DNA of 59,077 nucleotides, taken from positions 1 to 59,077 of the forward strand of contig JAUXYI010000003.1 of assembly GCA_030694425.1 (NCBI GenBank). The letters run 5' to 3'. Below the pieces are notes generated by a model. It searched no databases. It was not told the DNA's origin and worked only from the letters and a program-made list of their open reading frames with translations. The position numbers were made by a program, and so were the translations under genes. Position 1 is the stretch's first letter; each line of letters starts with the position of its first letter. The DNA is from Thermodesulfovibrionia bacterium. Its GTDB lineage: Bacteria; Nitrospirota; Thermodesulfovibrionia; UBA6902; BMS3Bbin08. Positions 8,756 to 16,907 of the stretch are shown here, piece after piece.

Positions 8756-8918
8756 GTTCATTTATTATGAACATAACAAAAATATGAACAAAAGTCAAGT
8801 CAGCATTTCTAAAATAAATGGGCTATAAGTTTAAAATACAAATTTTACAATAAGTTATAGTTGTTTGTTCATTAAATATTAATGTTCATTATTTATGAAC
8901 ATGCCAGAGAATGAACAT
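8756..8918. promoter_or_regulatory. Cluster of GTTCAT-N5-ATGAAC operators upstream of the AbiE pair
   Basis: Two palindromes with the same 5-base spacer, GTTCATTTATTATGAAC (8756-8772) and ATGTTCATTATTTATGAACAT minus its last base (8882-8902). Extra half-sites lie at 8784-8789, 8867-8872 and 8911-8918. Their place directly upstream of the antitoxin start suggests cooperative autorepression by its HTH. Confidence 0.7.
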
Positions 8919-9370
8919 ATCACGGTTGGCAAGAGGATGTCCAAGTAATGAATTACTTCCTCAATTATGTTAGATTCTAACAAAATCGTTTACATGTAAA
9001 CCAGCAGGGAAACCGACTTGTGAGAAAATCTCATAAAACAGGAAATACACAGGTAAGAAATCTTACCTGAAAGAGGTGGCAGATAAAGAAGGCAGGAACA
9101 TAATCATGTGCTTGGCATATGAGAAAGTAAATGAACTTCTTGATTTACTCAAGAGTGGCTTATGGGTGCATAATACCTACCAAACGTAATATTCCAATTG
9201 CAAAAAAGCGCAAACATTAATTACGACACAAAATTGTCGGCAAGGGCTACGTCTTGTCTACGACTTGTAGAGAGGGGCAGATGGGAAATTGCAAGGAGCG
9301 TGACTGACATGGTGTCGCATGGACTCCTTGACAGGCACGACCGTTGCATATGGGGTGGGCGGGGTGAATA
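8919..9370. other. Non-coding stretch with a possible short ORF remnant
   Basis: No full gene seen. A frame from about 9040 to 9189 (+) reads KSYLKEVADKEGRNIIMCLA and continues to NTYQT then stop. It has no convincing start and may be debris. A palindrome AGGTAAGAAATCTTACCT lies near 9053-9070. Confidence 0.35.
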
Positions 9371-9440
9371 TTGAGCGAAGGCATGGACTTGCCCTTAATA
9401 GCAAGGATTAATGCCTGAGCGGACTAATTTAGTGCGAGGC
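9371..9440 (-). repeat. Second attC-like remnant, downstream of the PIN module
   Basis: On the minus strand it reads CCGCTCAGGCATTAATCC and then a tail with CCTTCGCTCAA, matching 6790-6861 over about 60 bases (TTRAGCGAAGG and AATGCCTGAGCGGA on the plus strand). The two copies bracket the AbiE pair, with one after each minus-strand module, as expected for cassette-associated sites. Confidence 0.4.
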
Positions 9441-9494
9441 TTTTGATGCCGATACATCGGGCATGAAAAGCCGAAGCGATTCCTTAATTATTTC

Positions 9495-9677
9495 TTAATG
9501 TGCGCGTACCTGTTCTTTGGGTTCGACAATTTTCAACCCCAGTGACTTAATGGTATTTTCTGTTGCCTTGCGGGTTTTTTCAATTAACTCACTCGGTAAT
9601 AGGTCTTTTGTATTGTTATAGTCTTCTTCTCTTACCTTGTGAATCCATTCAAGGGATTTATACTTCCATTTCTCCAT
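9495..9677 (-). CDS. Small conserved third gene of the UPF0175-PIN module
   Basis: 60 residues, highly charged, no domain I can name: motif VREEDYNNTKDLLPSELIEK. It starts 20 bases inside the PIN gene. A homologue at 30302-30484 (VRDRHYEQTKGLSAKEQIEF) also starts exactly 20 bases inside a PIN reading frame. Conservation of sequence and overlap in two loci suggests a functional part of the module. Its role is unknown. Confidence 0.65.
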   Translation of the reverse strand: MEKWKYKSLEWIHKVREEDYNNTKDLLPSELIEKTRKATENTIKSLGLKIVEPKEQVRAH

Positions 9678-10143
9678 CTGCTGTTACCTCCTCTGGAGAT
9701 ATTATCTCAATGGGATTATATCCCATCTTCAGGTTAGTACTATTAATCAACCTTCTCACAGCGATATTGACCATATGTTTGTAATTCCATGAGACTATAT
9801 AATCCAGTTCGTGAAAAACACCAATAGCAATATGTCTCGCATCATTCCGATTCTTCTCCGGAATTGCACCATCATTTACATAGGCGTTCGATAAATTTAT
9901 GGTTTCTTCAGTCTCCTCCAGGACCTTAAAACCTGTCCCTGAGACTTTATTTTTCAGTTCCTCGTTAATCTTATTTGGGGCTTTTAAGATTTCCTCAACT
10001 GTCAAACGGGAGATATAACCTTCATAAACTCCGTCTTTGATTAACTGAAGAAGCCTCTCTACCGTGTTTACCCTTATTGGTTCTTCTGTATCAAAGAGTC
10101 CACCCAATACTGATGTATCTATGTAAAGCCGTAATTTTTTCAT
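9658..10143 (-). CDS. PIN-domain ribonuclease toxin (VapC-like)
   Basis: 161 residues. PIN acidic residues are visible: LYIDTSV near the start, TVEEIL in the middle and RNDARHIAI followed by VSWNYKH near the end. PIN toxins cleave RNA with Mg2+/Mn2+. It begins directly at the end of the UPF0175 gene and overlaps the small downstream gene, giving a three-gene operon. A decayed relative lies at 30100-30321. Confidence 0.85.
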   Translation of the reverse strand: MKKLRLYIDTSVLGGLFDTEEPIRVNTVERLLQLIKDGVYEGYISRLTVEEILKAPNKINEELKNKVSGTGFKVLEETEETINLSNAYVNDGAIPEKNRNDARHIAIGVFHELDYIVSWNYKHMVNIAVRRLINSTNLKMGYNPIEIISPEEVTADGEMEV

Positions 10144-10403
10144 TACTCTATGCTCGGAAATTCTTCCTCAAGTTCATCAGGGGTCATTCTTATGTAAGGT
10201 ATTCCTTTCATGCCTGAATAGCGGATAAATTCAAACCTTTCCATACCAAGTATTTCTGCTGCCTTTCCGCTTGATATCTTCCCTTCCCTGTATAATTCGA
10301 GTACTGCTGCTTCTTTTATTACATCACTGCTAGTCTGATAAGTCGTTGCTATCATAGCCAAAACCTCAGATGGGAAAGAAAGTTCTAACTTTTTTAAAGA
10401 CAT
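10143..10403 (-). CDS. UPF0175-family antitoxin
   Basis: 86 residues. The motif EGKISSGKAAEILGMERFEF is the HTH-like core of UPF0175 proteins, the usual partner of PIN-domain toxins. It is the first gene of the operon, with a strong GGAGGG site before ATG 10403 and a 1-base stop/start overlap with the PIN gene. It should bind DNA and neutralise the toxin. Confidence 0.85.
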   Translation of the reverse strand: MSLKKLELSFPSEVLAMIATTYQTSSDVIKEAAVLELYREGKISSGKAAEILGMERFEFIRYSGMKGIPYIRMTPDELEEEFPSIE

Positions 10404-10571
10404 TTTAAACCCTCCTTTAACATCCCTATCTTACAAATTCTTTATTTTATAAAATTTTAACATATTCTATGTAAAATAAAGTAAATAATTCGGTAGACAA
10501 ACAGAGATGTGACGATGACTACTAAGGCGAGGTTAAGGCAGACAATCCTATGGTGCCAGGATATCGGCAGG

Positions 10572-10745
10572 TCAAGGTAAATGTCGGTTCTCTCTTAGGC
10601 GATTAACATACTTCTGTGCATCCTCTTTCCATAAACCTTTTCCAAGACCGTATAGGTTCTTCCAATCGAGAGCTTTTTTCGTGTCCGGCGATTTCTTCCT
10701 GACCTGATCTGTGGTTTTCCTCCTATCCTTTATAATAATGTCTAT
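10572..10745 (-). pseudogene. Antitoxin-like fragment without a start codon
   Basis: The frame ending at TGA 10574-10572 encodes RRKTTDQVRKKSPDTKKALD then WKNLYGLGKGLWKEDAQKYV and NRLRENRHLP. It resembles the C-terminal part of small antitoxins paired with PIN toxins (WKKLYGLGKGLW type; family resemblance from memory). No ATG/GTG/TTG opens the frame and no partner follows. The rest of the gap (10404-10571 and 10746-10951) shows no gene. Confidence 0.4.
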
Positions 10746-10951
10746 TTTATCATTTTCGGCGGAAACGCGCCCCGGTCTTCTCTTTCAAGGGCGGTGCTTG
10801 GGTGGAGAGGGTCTACGACTCACAGAGGACGCGCTTTGCTGAATCCTGAGCAAAGTCGAAGTGGGAAGGCAATATGCAGGGGTGAGGAAGGGGCGGGCGG
10901 ATGCATAAGACGTTATTGTCTATTTAATGTCACATGAATAATAACAAAGGG

Positions 10952-11464
10952 TTAACTATAATATGATATTGGAATAAAATTGTCGTCTCCAAACCGCGCC
11001 GAGTCATAGAGTTGTAACCAGTTTGTTCTTATTACATATAATTTAGTCTCAATAATACCTTTAGCAAAATCCTTTGGATGTTTAATCCATTCTCCTAAAG
11101 CGGCAAATCTTTTTAAATAAAGTGTTGTTCCCTCTATTAGCTTCTTGCCTATAGCTAATTCACATTCACCACGTAATTGTAAGCCTTTTACATCTTCTGT
11201 CCAAGGTTGGTGACTATCAAAAATTGCTAAGGCTACCGATTTATTCGAAAGAAGATTACAACAATGTTGAGACTTTGAATTTGTTAAAATATAAAACTCT
11301 AAGTATTTGTTATAACAAAAATATGCAGTATTTATATAACTCTGATTTCCATCTTTGATAGTAGCCATTGAAAGAAGAATGTTCTCTTCTAAAATTTCCA
11401 AAACGCTATCATGTAATTCCTTAATTGGATAATTAGGATGACTTAGTTGAACTTTCAAGCTCAT
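10952..11464 (-). CDS. Pyridoxamine 5'-phosphate oxidase-like, FMN-binding split-barrel protein
   Basis: 170 residues. N-terminal helix then a split-barrel core: ILLSMATIKDGNQSYINTAYF and CCNLLSNKSVALAIFDSH are typical of PNPOx-like proteins that bind FMN, F420 or heme. Substrate cannot be predicted. It is transcribed away from the five-gene operon that starts at 11648, sharing a 183-base AT-rich promoter region. It may be functionally linked to that operon as an oxidoreductase; this is inference. Confidence 0.75.
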   Translation of the reverse strand: MSLKVQLSHPNYPIKELHDSVLEILEENILLSMATIKDGNQSYINTAYFCYNKYLEFYILTNSKSQHCCNLLSNKSVALAIFDSHQPWTEDVKGLQLRGECELAIGKKLIEGTTLYLKRFAALGEWIKHPKDFAKGIIETKLYVIRTNWLQLYDSARFGDDNFIPISYYS

Positions 11465-11594
11465 TGGATAACCCCTCCTTCTTTTCTTACTATAAAGAAG
11501 TCAATTTTTACAGATTATTAAATTTATTAATATCTTCTTCTAAAGTCAAGTCATTTATAAACTTGAATATATTAACAAAAGTTATTAAAATTTA

Positions 11595-11606
11595 TGATAA
11601 TTATCA
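11595..11606. promoter_or_regulatory. 12-bp perfect palindrome between divergent genes
   Basis: TGATAATTATCA lies 42 bases before the SDR start, within the shared divergent promoter region. It has a Fur-box-like GATAAT/ATTATC flavour, but only one partial unit is present. A regulatory role is a guess. Confidence 0.3.
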
Positions 11607-11647
11607 ATGATTACCGTTAAATCAATAAATTAATAAGGGAGAGAGCG

Positions 11648-12394
11648 TTGAAAAAAGGACATGAACCAAGAAATATATTTATTACCGGAGGAACAGGTTC
11701 GGTCGGACAAGCACTTGTGTCCGCCTTTTGTAATAGTAATGATAAGGTCACATTTCAGTATTTTAAAAATAAGACTATTGCAAAGGAACTTGAAGGAAAA
11801 ACTGGTGCGAGAGGAATACTAATTGATTTCACAAAGAATAATATTGAATTGCCGGAGACTGAATTTCAAGTTATTGTAAATAATGCAGGCATAAACATAA
11901 CAAGTGCTCTTTCACACGATGTTTCTATAGAAGATTGGGAAAAAACAATTACTGTAAATTTATTTTTGCCATTTTTAATTATTAAAAAGTACTTACCTCC
12001 AATGATTAAAAAAAGATGGGGAAGAATAATAAATATTTCTTCAATTTGGGGACTCCGTGGGACTGAAAATAACTTACCATATACCGTTTCAAAACATGGC
12101 ATGTCAGGCTTAACCAAAACAATAGCTAAAGAAAATGCACAATACGGAATTACATGTAATGAAATTTGCCCTGGTGCTATTGATTCAGAATTAATAAAAA
12201 AAATTGCTTTTGATAATCAAAAAAAGACGGGCCAAAGCATTGAGGAATATTTAAAAGAAGTATGTGAAGAAATTCCAGCTGGACGTATGGCAAAACCAGT
12301 TGAAATTGCTGAATTAGCCGTTTATCTTTCTTCAGAGAATGCTGACTATCTGAATGGTGCTTCTATTCAACTGGACGGTGCACTAATATGTTAA
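11648..12394 (+). CDS. Short-chain dehydrogenase/reductase (FabG-like), first gene of orphan operon
   Basis: 248 residues, classical SDR. Nucleotide-binding motif TGGTGSVGQAL near the N-terminus, NNAGI, catalytic Ser in INISSIWG, and YTVSKHG (YxxxK). The tail ENADYLNGASIQLDGA fits 3-oxoacyl-ACP-reductase-like SDRs. Start TTG 11648 follows GGGAGAG. Five genes follow in the same direction with gaps of 3-41 bases. Not linked to other fatty-acid genes here, so it probably reduces a ketone in a dedicated pathway. Confidence 0.87.
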   Translation: MKKGHEPRNIFITGGTGSVGQALVSAFCNSNDKVTFQYFKNKTIAKELEGKTGARGILIDFTKNNIELPETEFQVIVNNAGINITSALSHDVSIEDWEKTITVNLFLPFLIIKKYLPPMIKKRWGRIINISSIWGLRGTENNLPYTVSKHGMSGLTKTIAKENAQYGITCNEICPGAIDSELIKKIAFDNQKKTGQSIEEYLKEVCEEIPAGRMAKPVEIAELAVYLSSENADYLNGASIQLDGALIC

Positions 12395-12417
12395 TCCTTT
12401 TTTCATAAAAATATCAT

Positions 12418-13260
12418 ATGTATCACAAAGCATCGATAGGAAAACAATATCGTCTAAATCGCATAATTGACCCTAAAAGCGGGAAAACTGTAATTGTTCC
12501 CATTGATGATAGCCTAATTTATGGCCCCTTTGAGGGATTATCTAATATTCCCAATAAACTTAAACAAATTGTTAAGGGTAAGCCAAACGCAGTTTTAGCT
12601 TTTTTGGGTATCTTTCGAAATAACAGTGTTTTACTTAAGGGTATATCAGGGATTATGAATGTTACTGCAAGTACGGTGAATTCTTTCCATACAAGAAAAG
12701 TTCTTGTAGGGAATGTGAAACAAGCGGTACAAATGGGTATGGATGCTGTGGCTGTTCACTTGAATTTGACATCAAAATACGAGCCTGAAATGCTTCAAAA
12801 TATGGGGGTTATTTCACGAGAATGTGAGGAATATGGAATGCCTTTGATGACAATTGTGTATCCACGGAAAGAAACAAAAGGCGCAGACGAAAACTATGAG
12901 GAAATGAAAATCAAAAATCGAAAAAAATATACAAGTTTGGTTGCACATGCTTGCCGTGTCGGTGTTGATTTGGGCGCCGATATTGTTAAAACGCAGTTTA
13001 CAGGTGATGCTGAAACTTTTTTAAAAGTTGTAGAGGTTTGTTTACCAGTTCCAGTTGTTATTGCAGGGGGACCATTAATTGAACCGATAAAAATGTTTCA
13101 TAATGCTTATGAAGCAGTGAGTGCCGGTGGATCTGGTGTGAGTTTTGGCAGGAATGTATTTAATCGTGATAATTCAACAGCTTTCATAAAAGCTTTAAGA
13201 CAAATTGTTCATAACGGGCTTGATCCAAAAGCTGCATTAAAAATATTGAATAGTAAATAG
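12418..13260 (+). CDS. DhnA/DeoC-LacD-type class I aldolase
   Basis: 280 residues. The TIM-barrel aldolase signatures are seen: IVPIDDSLIYGPFEG (FBP-aldolase/ADH-synthase N-terminal motif), ADIVKTQFTGD with the Schiff-base lysine, and PVVIAGGP plus GGSGVSFGRNVF for phosphate binding. Relatives are archaeal-type fructose-bisphosphate aldolase, LsrF and 2-amino-3,7-dideoxy-threo-hept-6-ulosonate synthase. It lies 23 bases after the SDR. Together they could make and reduce a keto-sugar or keto-acid. Exact substrate unknown. Confidence 0.83.
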   Translation: MYHKASIGKQYRLNRIIDPKSGKTVIVPIDDSLIYGPFEGLSNIPNKLKQIVKGKPNAVLAFLGIFRNNSVLLKGISGIMNVTASTVNSFHTRKVLVGNVKQAVQMGMDAVAVHLNLTSKYEPEMLQNMGVISRECEEYGMPLMTIVYPRKETKGADENYEEMKIKNRKKYTSLVAHACRVGVDLGADIVKTQFTGDAETFLKVVEVCLPVPVVIAGGPLIEPIKMFHNAYEAVSAGGSGVSFGRNVFNRDNSTAFIKALRQIVHNGLDPKAALKILNSK

Positions 13261-13301
13261 ATAATTTTCATGTTATATGATGGAAGCTTTATTTAAATAA
13301 A

Positions 13302-14105
13302 ATGGAAACATGGGATTTAATACAACAATGGAATCTTGTTCTTCCACCTTCCCGACCTACAGAAGCACAATTATCTTTAATTAAAAATCAAATAAACGTT
13401 ATTGATCGGTCAAAATCTGTTGCAGTTCTCGGAAGTACCCCTGAATTTCTTGATGTATTTCATGAATATGACTTTCGGAAAATCTACGTGCTTGAAAAGA
13501 ATATGAACTTTTATAAGGCAATGTTAGAACTTCGTATTTTTCAAAAGACCGAACAAGTTGTGGAAGGAGACTGGTTGGAAACTTTACCAAACCTAAAAGA
13601 CCATTTTTCTCTAATTTTGTCTGATTTAACTATTGGTAATGTTCCCTATGAGAAACGTAACAGATTTTATAGGCTAATTACGGAGGCATTAAAAGAAGGC
13701 GGTATTTTCTGCGACAAAGTTCTCACTCATGTTGGTCAAAATCTATCAGTTGATAGTTTAATAAAAAAATATTCACTTTTGCCTCTAAATCTTTTATATA
13801 TTAATTACTTCTCATGTGAAATGCTTTTTTGCAGTGAATTACTTGATATAAATAACGTCGTAGACACGACTCTTTTTTACTCTATTTTAGAAGAACGGAT
13901 AACAAATAAAAGGGTGAGAGCCTTTGTTCAGCACGCCAAAAAAATTACACCGCCTGATTGTTTGTGGTATTATGGTCGAAAATGGGAAGAAGTGAAGACT
14001 GAATATTGCCCAGATTTGAAACTAATCGATGCCAACGATGACGAGCTATCGAGTCCTTATTATAAGCGACTCAAGTTTTTTACATTTATTAAAAAAACCG
14101 GTTAA
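13302..14105 (+). CDS. SAM-dependent methyltransferase-like protein
   Basis: 267 residues. A Rossmann methyltransferase core is suggested by SVAVLGSTPEFLDVF (glycine loop), IYVLEKN (acidic ribose-binding residue), EGDWLETL and FSLILSDLTIGNVP, then EALKEGGIFCDKVL. The N-terminal WNLVLPPSRPTEAQ motif precedes the fold. No known specific family is recognised. Third gene of the operon, 3 bases before the next start. Acceptor unknown. Confidence 0.65.
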   Translation: METWDLIQQWNLVLPPSRPTEAQLSLIKNQINVIDRSKSVAVLGSTPEFLDVFHEYDFRKIYVLEKNMNFYKAMLELRIFQKTEQVVEGDWLETLPNLKDHFSLILSDLTIGNVPYEKRNRFYRLITEALKEGGIFCDKVLTHVGQNLSVDSLIKKYSLLPLNLLYINYFSCEMLFCSELLDINNVVDTTLFYSILEERITNKRVRAFVQHAKKITPPDCLWYYGRKWEEVKTEYCPDLKLIDANDDELSSPYYKRLKFFTFIKKTG

Positions 14106-14108
14106 AAC

Positions 14109-15047
14109 ATGTATGAACTTAAAAAACAAATAATAGTTCTTGCTATACAACTTGCAGTATCTATCATATTCAGCTTTGTTCCGGGTTGGACTACTATTGA
14201 GCTAACATTATATGAACAAATATTATTTTCAATTTCTTTGTTCATCGTATTTCTTTTATTAGATATATTATGGATTGTAGCACATAGATTAAATCTCTTA
14301 TCAAGAGAGGCTGAGCTTTGGTTACTGCGTAATAATGGTGACTGGGAGCTTTCAAATATTCGTACTTCCTTTGCTAAGATTATCCAAAATTCATATGGAA
14401 AGAGAGACCTTTTTATAGCACATTTTATGAAAGAATTCCAACGCTTATCGAATAAAATTAAAGACGTAACCGAAAAACAAGAGTTACGAGTCGCGGCAGA
14501 TCATTTTCTAAGTGTTGAGAATGTTCTTGACGCATTTTCCGGTGATGATGAACGGATCTGGCGATATACATGGCCTTTAAGCGCTGGACAGAAATTATTT
14601 GATGACCTTCCATGGAAGCGTTACTTTGAAGCGACTACTAAAATGGTGATTGAAAAAAAGATTGAATGTATTCGTTCCATTCTTATTTTAGATAACGCTT
14701 CCTTAATAAATGATTCCGGAATTAAGAAGTTGATGGATTTTTTTCATTCAAATGAAAGAATGGATTGTCGGCTTATTTTATATGACGTTTATAAAAAAAT
14801 TTGCTCTGATAATGAACTTCCTCCACATTATATAGATTTTGGTATCTATGGTCGACGATTGCTTTTTAGAACAGAACAATACGAGCCTGAAATTATTGGT
14901 ACTTTTTCTAAAGATGCAAATCTGATTAATAACTATGTCAATTTATTTGATGCAATGTGGAACGCTGATAGCGTTACAATAAAAAATCCATCTACAGTTA
15001 CTGAAATTGTGACTCTTGAAGAGTTATTCAAATTTGACAATGACTGA
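14109..15047 (+). CDS. Unrecognised membrane-anchored protein
   Basis: 312 residues. Two N-terminal hydrophobic helices (about 8-28 and 38-60) form a hairpin anchor; the remaining about 250 residues are predicted cytoplasmic. SILILDNASLINDSGIKKLM and CRLILYDVYKKI look like alternating beta/alpha elements, loosely reminiscent of phospholipase-D-like or MEDS-like folds, but no catalytic motif is seen. Fourth gene of the operon, start 3 bases after the methyltransferase stop, so co-translated. Function unknown. Confidence 0.6.
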   Translation: MYELKKQIIVLAIQLAVSIIFSFVPGWTTIELTLYEQILFSISLFIVFLLLDILWIVAHRLNLLSREAELWLLRNNGDWELSNIRTSFAKIIQNSYGKRDLFIAHFMKEFQRLSNKIKDVTEKQELRVAADHFLSVENVLDAFSGDDERIWRYTWPLSAGQKLFDDLPWKRYFEATTKMVIEKKIECIRSILILDNASLINDSGIKKLMDFFHSNERMDCRLILYDVYKKICSDNELPPHYIDFGIYGRRLLFRTEQYEPEIIGTFSKDANLINNYVNLFDAMWNADSVTIKNPSTVTEIVTLEELFKFDND

Positions 15048-15073
15048 TTGGTAAGAAGTATGAAGTATAAATA

Positions 15074-15946
15074 ATGCATAGATATAAGATTCTTGGTGAA
15101 CTTATAACTTTCAATAATACTCAAGGATTAGACCTCGATGGAATCCTATATCAAAATGATACTAACAAAACTACCATTATTCATATCCATGGTAGCCTTG
15201 GAAATTTCTATCAGAATCAATTCCTACGCTTAATGGCAAAGCATTATCTTAATGTTGGTATTAATTTATTATCATTTAATTTAGGGTGTCACGATGGTGT
15301 CGGTGAGGGTTATCTTTACGAGAATGATTTTAAATATATAGGTGGTTCCATAACAGATTTTTCAACATGTATTTTTGATATTGAAGGTGCAATAAACTTT
15401 ACGAGTCAATTTAGTGAGAGAATCATTTTGCAGGGCCACAGTCTTGGGTGTGATAGAATTTTACATTTTCTGATAAGCCAAAAAAAGAATTATGATTTTA
15501 TTTTACTTGCCCCATGTGACAGTTATCAACTGCAGGCAAACTGGATTGCTCCTGAGACCGTGGAAGCGCAAATTGAACGACTAAAAGCAGAGGCAAAATC
15601 AGAAGATATATTTGACTGGCTACCAAGTCGTGAATACGGAATTCGCGGAAACGGTGAAAATTATGTTATCCCAATTACTCGAAAAGCTTTACTCTCGATA
15701 ATACAAGGACCTCCATATAGATTAATCAGAATCGGCAATCCCTCAAAATTTTCACTAAAGCAGCGAGCATTAATTTATATTGGTGGTAAAGATGCTCTTC
15801 AAACTGAACCATCTGAAGTGATGTTTAAATACCTCGAGGAACGTATTCATGATGTTACAAGGGTATATGTGCCTCAAGGTGCCCACAGCCTCGAAGGATG
15901 CGAATATGAAGTAATTGAGAAGATTATAAAATGGACTATGATTTAA
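15074..15946 (+). CDS. Alpha/beta-hydrolase
   Basis: 290 residues. Oxyanion motif HIHGSLGNF, nucleophile elbow GHSLGCDR (G-x-S-x-G) and a C-terminal GAHSLEG carrying the likely catalytic His; YIGGKDAL before it could supply the acid. No signal peptide. Last gene of the five-gene operon, where it may act as thioesterase, esterase or lactonase on the product of the preceding enzymes. Substrate unknown. Confidence 0.78.
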   Translation: MHRYKILGELITFNNTQGLDLDGILYQNDTNKTTIIHIHGSLGNFYQNQFLRLMAKHYLNVGINLLSFNLGCHDGVGEGYLYENDFKYIGGSITDFSTCIFDIEGAINFTSQFSERIILQGHSLGCDRILHFLISQKKNYDFILLAPCDSYQLQANWIAPETVEAQIERLKAEAKSEDIFDWLPSREYGIRGNGENYVIPITRKALLSIIQGPPYRLIRIGNPSKFSLKQRALIYIGGKDALQTEPSEVMFKYLEERIHDVTRVYVPQGAHSLEGCEYEVIEKIIKWTMI

Positions 15947-16157
15947 TCTAAAATAGATAGCCTTGCGGTATAATTCCTGCCAGATTCTTCACTCAGCATT
16001 GAGACTGAAAGGGTCAAGGATTACGGAGATAATATTTTTTTCTCCTCTATAGTCATTGGGTATTGGTCTCTCAGAAAAACTTAAACCTGTTCTCGTAATA
16101 CTCCTTTCCTGTCAATAACCCCTGTTCATACATAGCCTTCCAGTCCTTTTTTAAGTT

Positions 16158-16892
16158 TCAAAGGGTAATTCCGTAAACCTTTTTCATCTCATCTGTACAT
16201 TCACTGCCTTTTTCATAGATATAAAAAGGAGGCTCGATTTTCAGCCAGGCGCCTGAACCTTTTACAGCCTCAATTAACACCATCTTTGCTTCTTCGCCTA
16301 TCCTTGAATGCACAAACCTCATCCGTTTCGGCTCAAGCTGTGCCTTATGAAGCAGGCCGATTAATTCTATCAGCCTGAATGGATGATAAATCAAATAAAA
16401 CCTGCCTGTATTCTTGAGCAGATATGATGCGGTGGTAATAATGTCATTGAGGGTTATTTTTATTTCGTGTCTTGCCACTGCGCGTTCTTCATCAACACTC
16501 AGACGTCCTGATTTTGTTTTCCTGAACGGGGGGTTTGAAAATACAAAATCAAATTTGTTTGCAGGGAAATGCTCTTTCAGGTTTTTGATATCTTGATTCA
16601 GGATTTCGACCCCGTCGCCAAGCTTATTCAGTTCTACGTTTCTTTTTGCGCATTGAACAAGGGATTTTTGAATTTCAACTGCAATTATTTTTGTGGTTTT
16701 AAGTCTTTTTGCAAGGAGAATAGATATTATCCCGGAACCTGCGCCCAGTTCAATGCCAGTATTAAGCCGTTTTGCTGAAATGAAATCTTCAAGCAAAAGC
16801 GCATCCACGCTAAAACGATACCCTCTTTTGGGCTGAAACAGCTTTATGTCTTTTATGCTGTCCAGCGTGAATTCCAATATTTCTCCTTTCAA
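16158..16892 (-). CDS. trmN6: tRNA1(Val) adenine-N6-methyltransferase-like (TrmN6/YfiC family)
   Basis: 244 residues. RGYRFSVDALLLEDF, the glycine-rich IELGAGSGIISILLAKR and the NPPF motif (FVFSNPPFRKTKSG) identify an N6-adenine methyltransferase of the YfiC/TrmN6 group. Length is typical. It follows hisD on the same strand by 15 bases and may be part of its operon. After the TGA at 16160-16158 the frame stays open for about 27 more codons (KDWKAMYEQGLLTGKEYY), probably leftover sequence. Confidence 0.8.
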   Translation of the reverse strand: MKGEILEFTLDSIKDIKLFQPKRGYRFSVDALLLEDFISAKRLNTGIELGAGSGIISILLAKRLKTTKIIAVEIQKSLVQCAKRNVELNKLGDGVEILNQDIKNLKEHFPANKFDFVFSNPPFRKTKSGRLSVDEERAVARHEIKITLNDIITTASYLLKNTGRFYLIYHPFRLIELIGLLHKAQLEPKRMRFVHSRIGEEAKMVLIEAVKGSGAWLKIEPPFYIYEKGSECTDEMKKVYGITL

Positions 16893-16907
16893 TACCGCAA
16901 TTAATAT

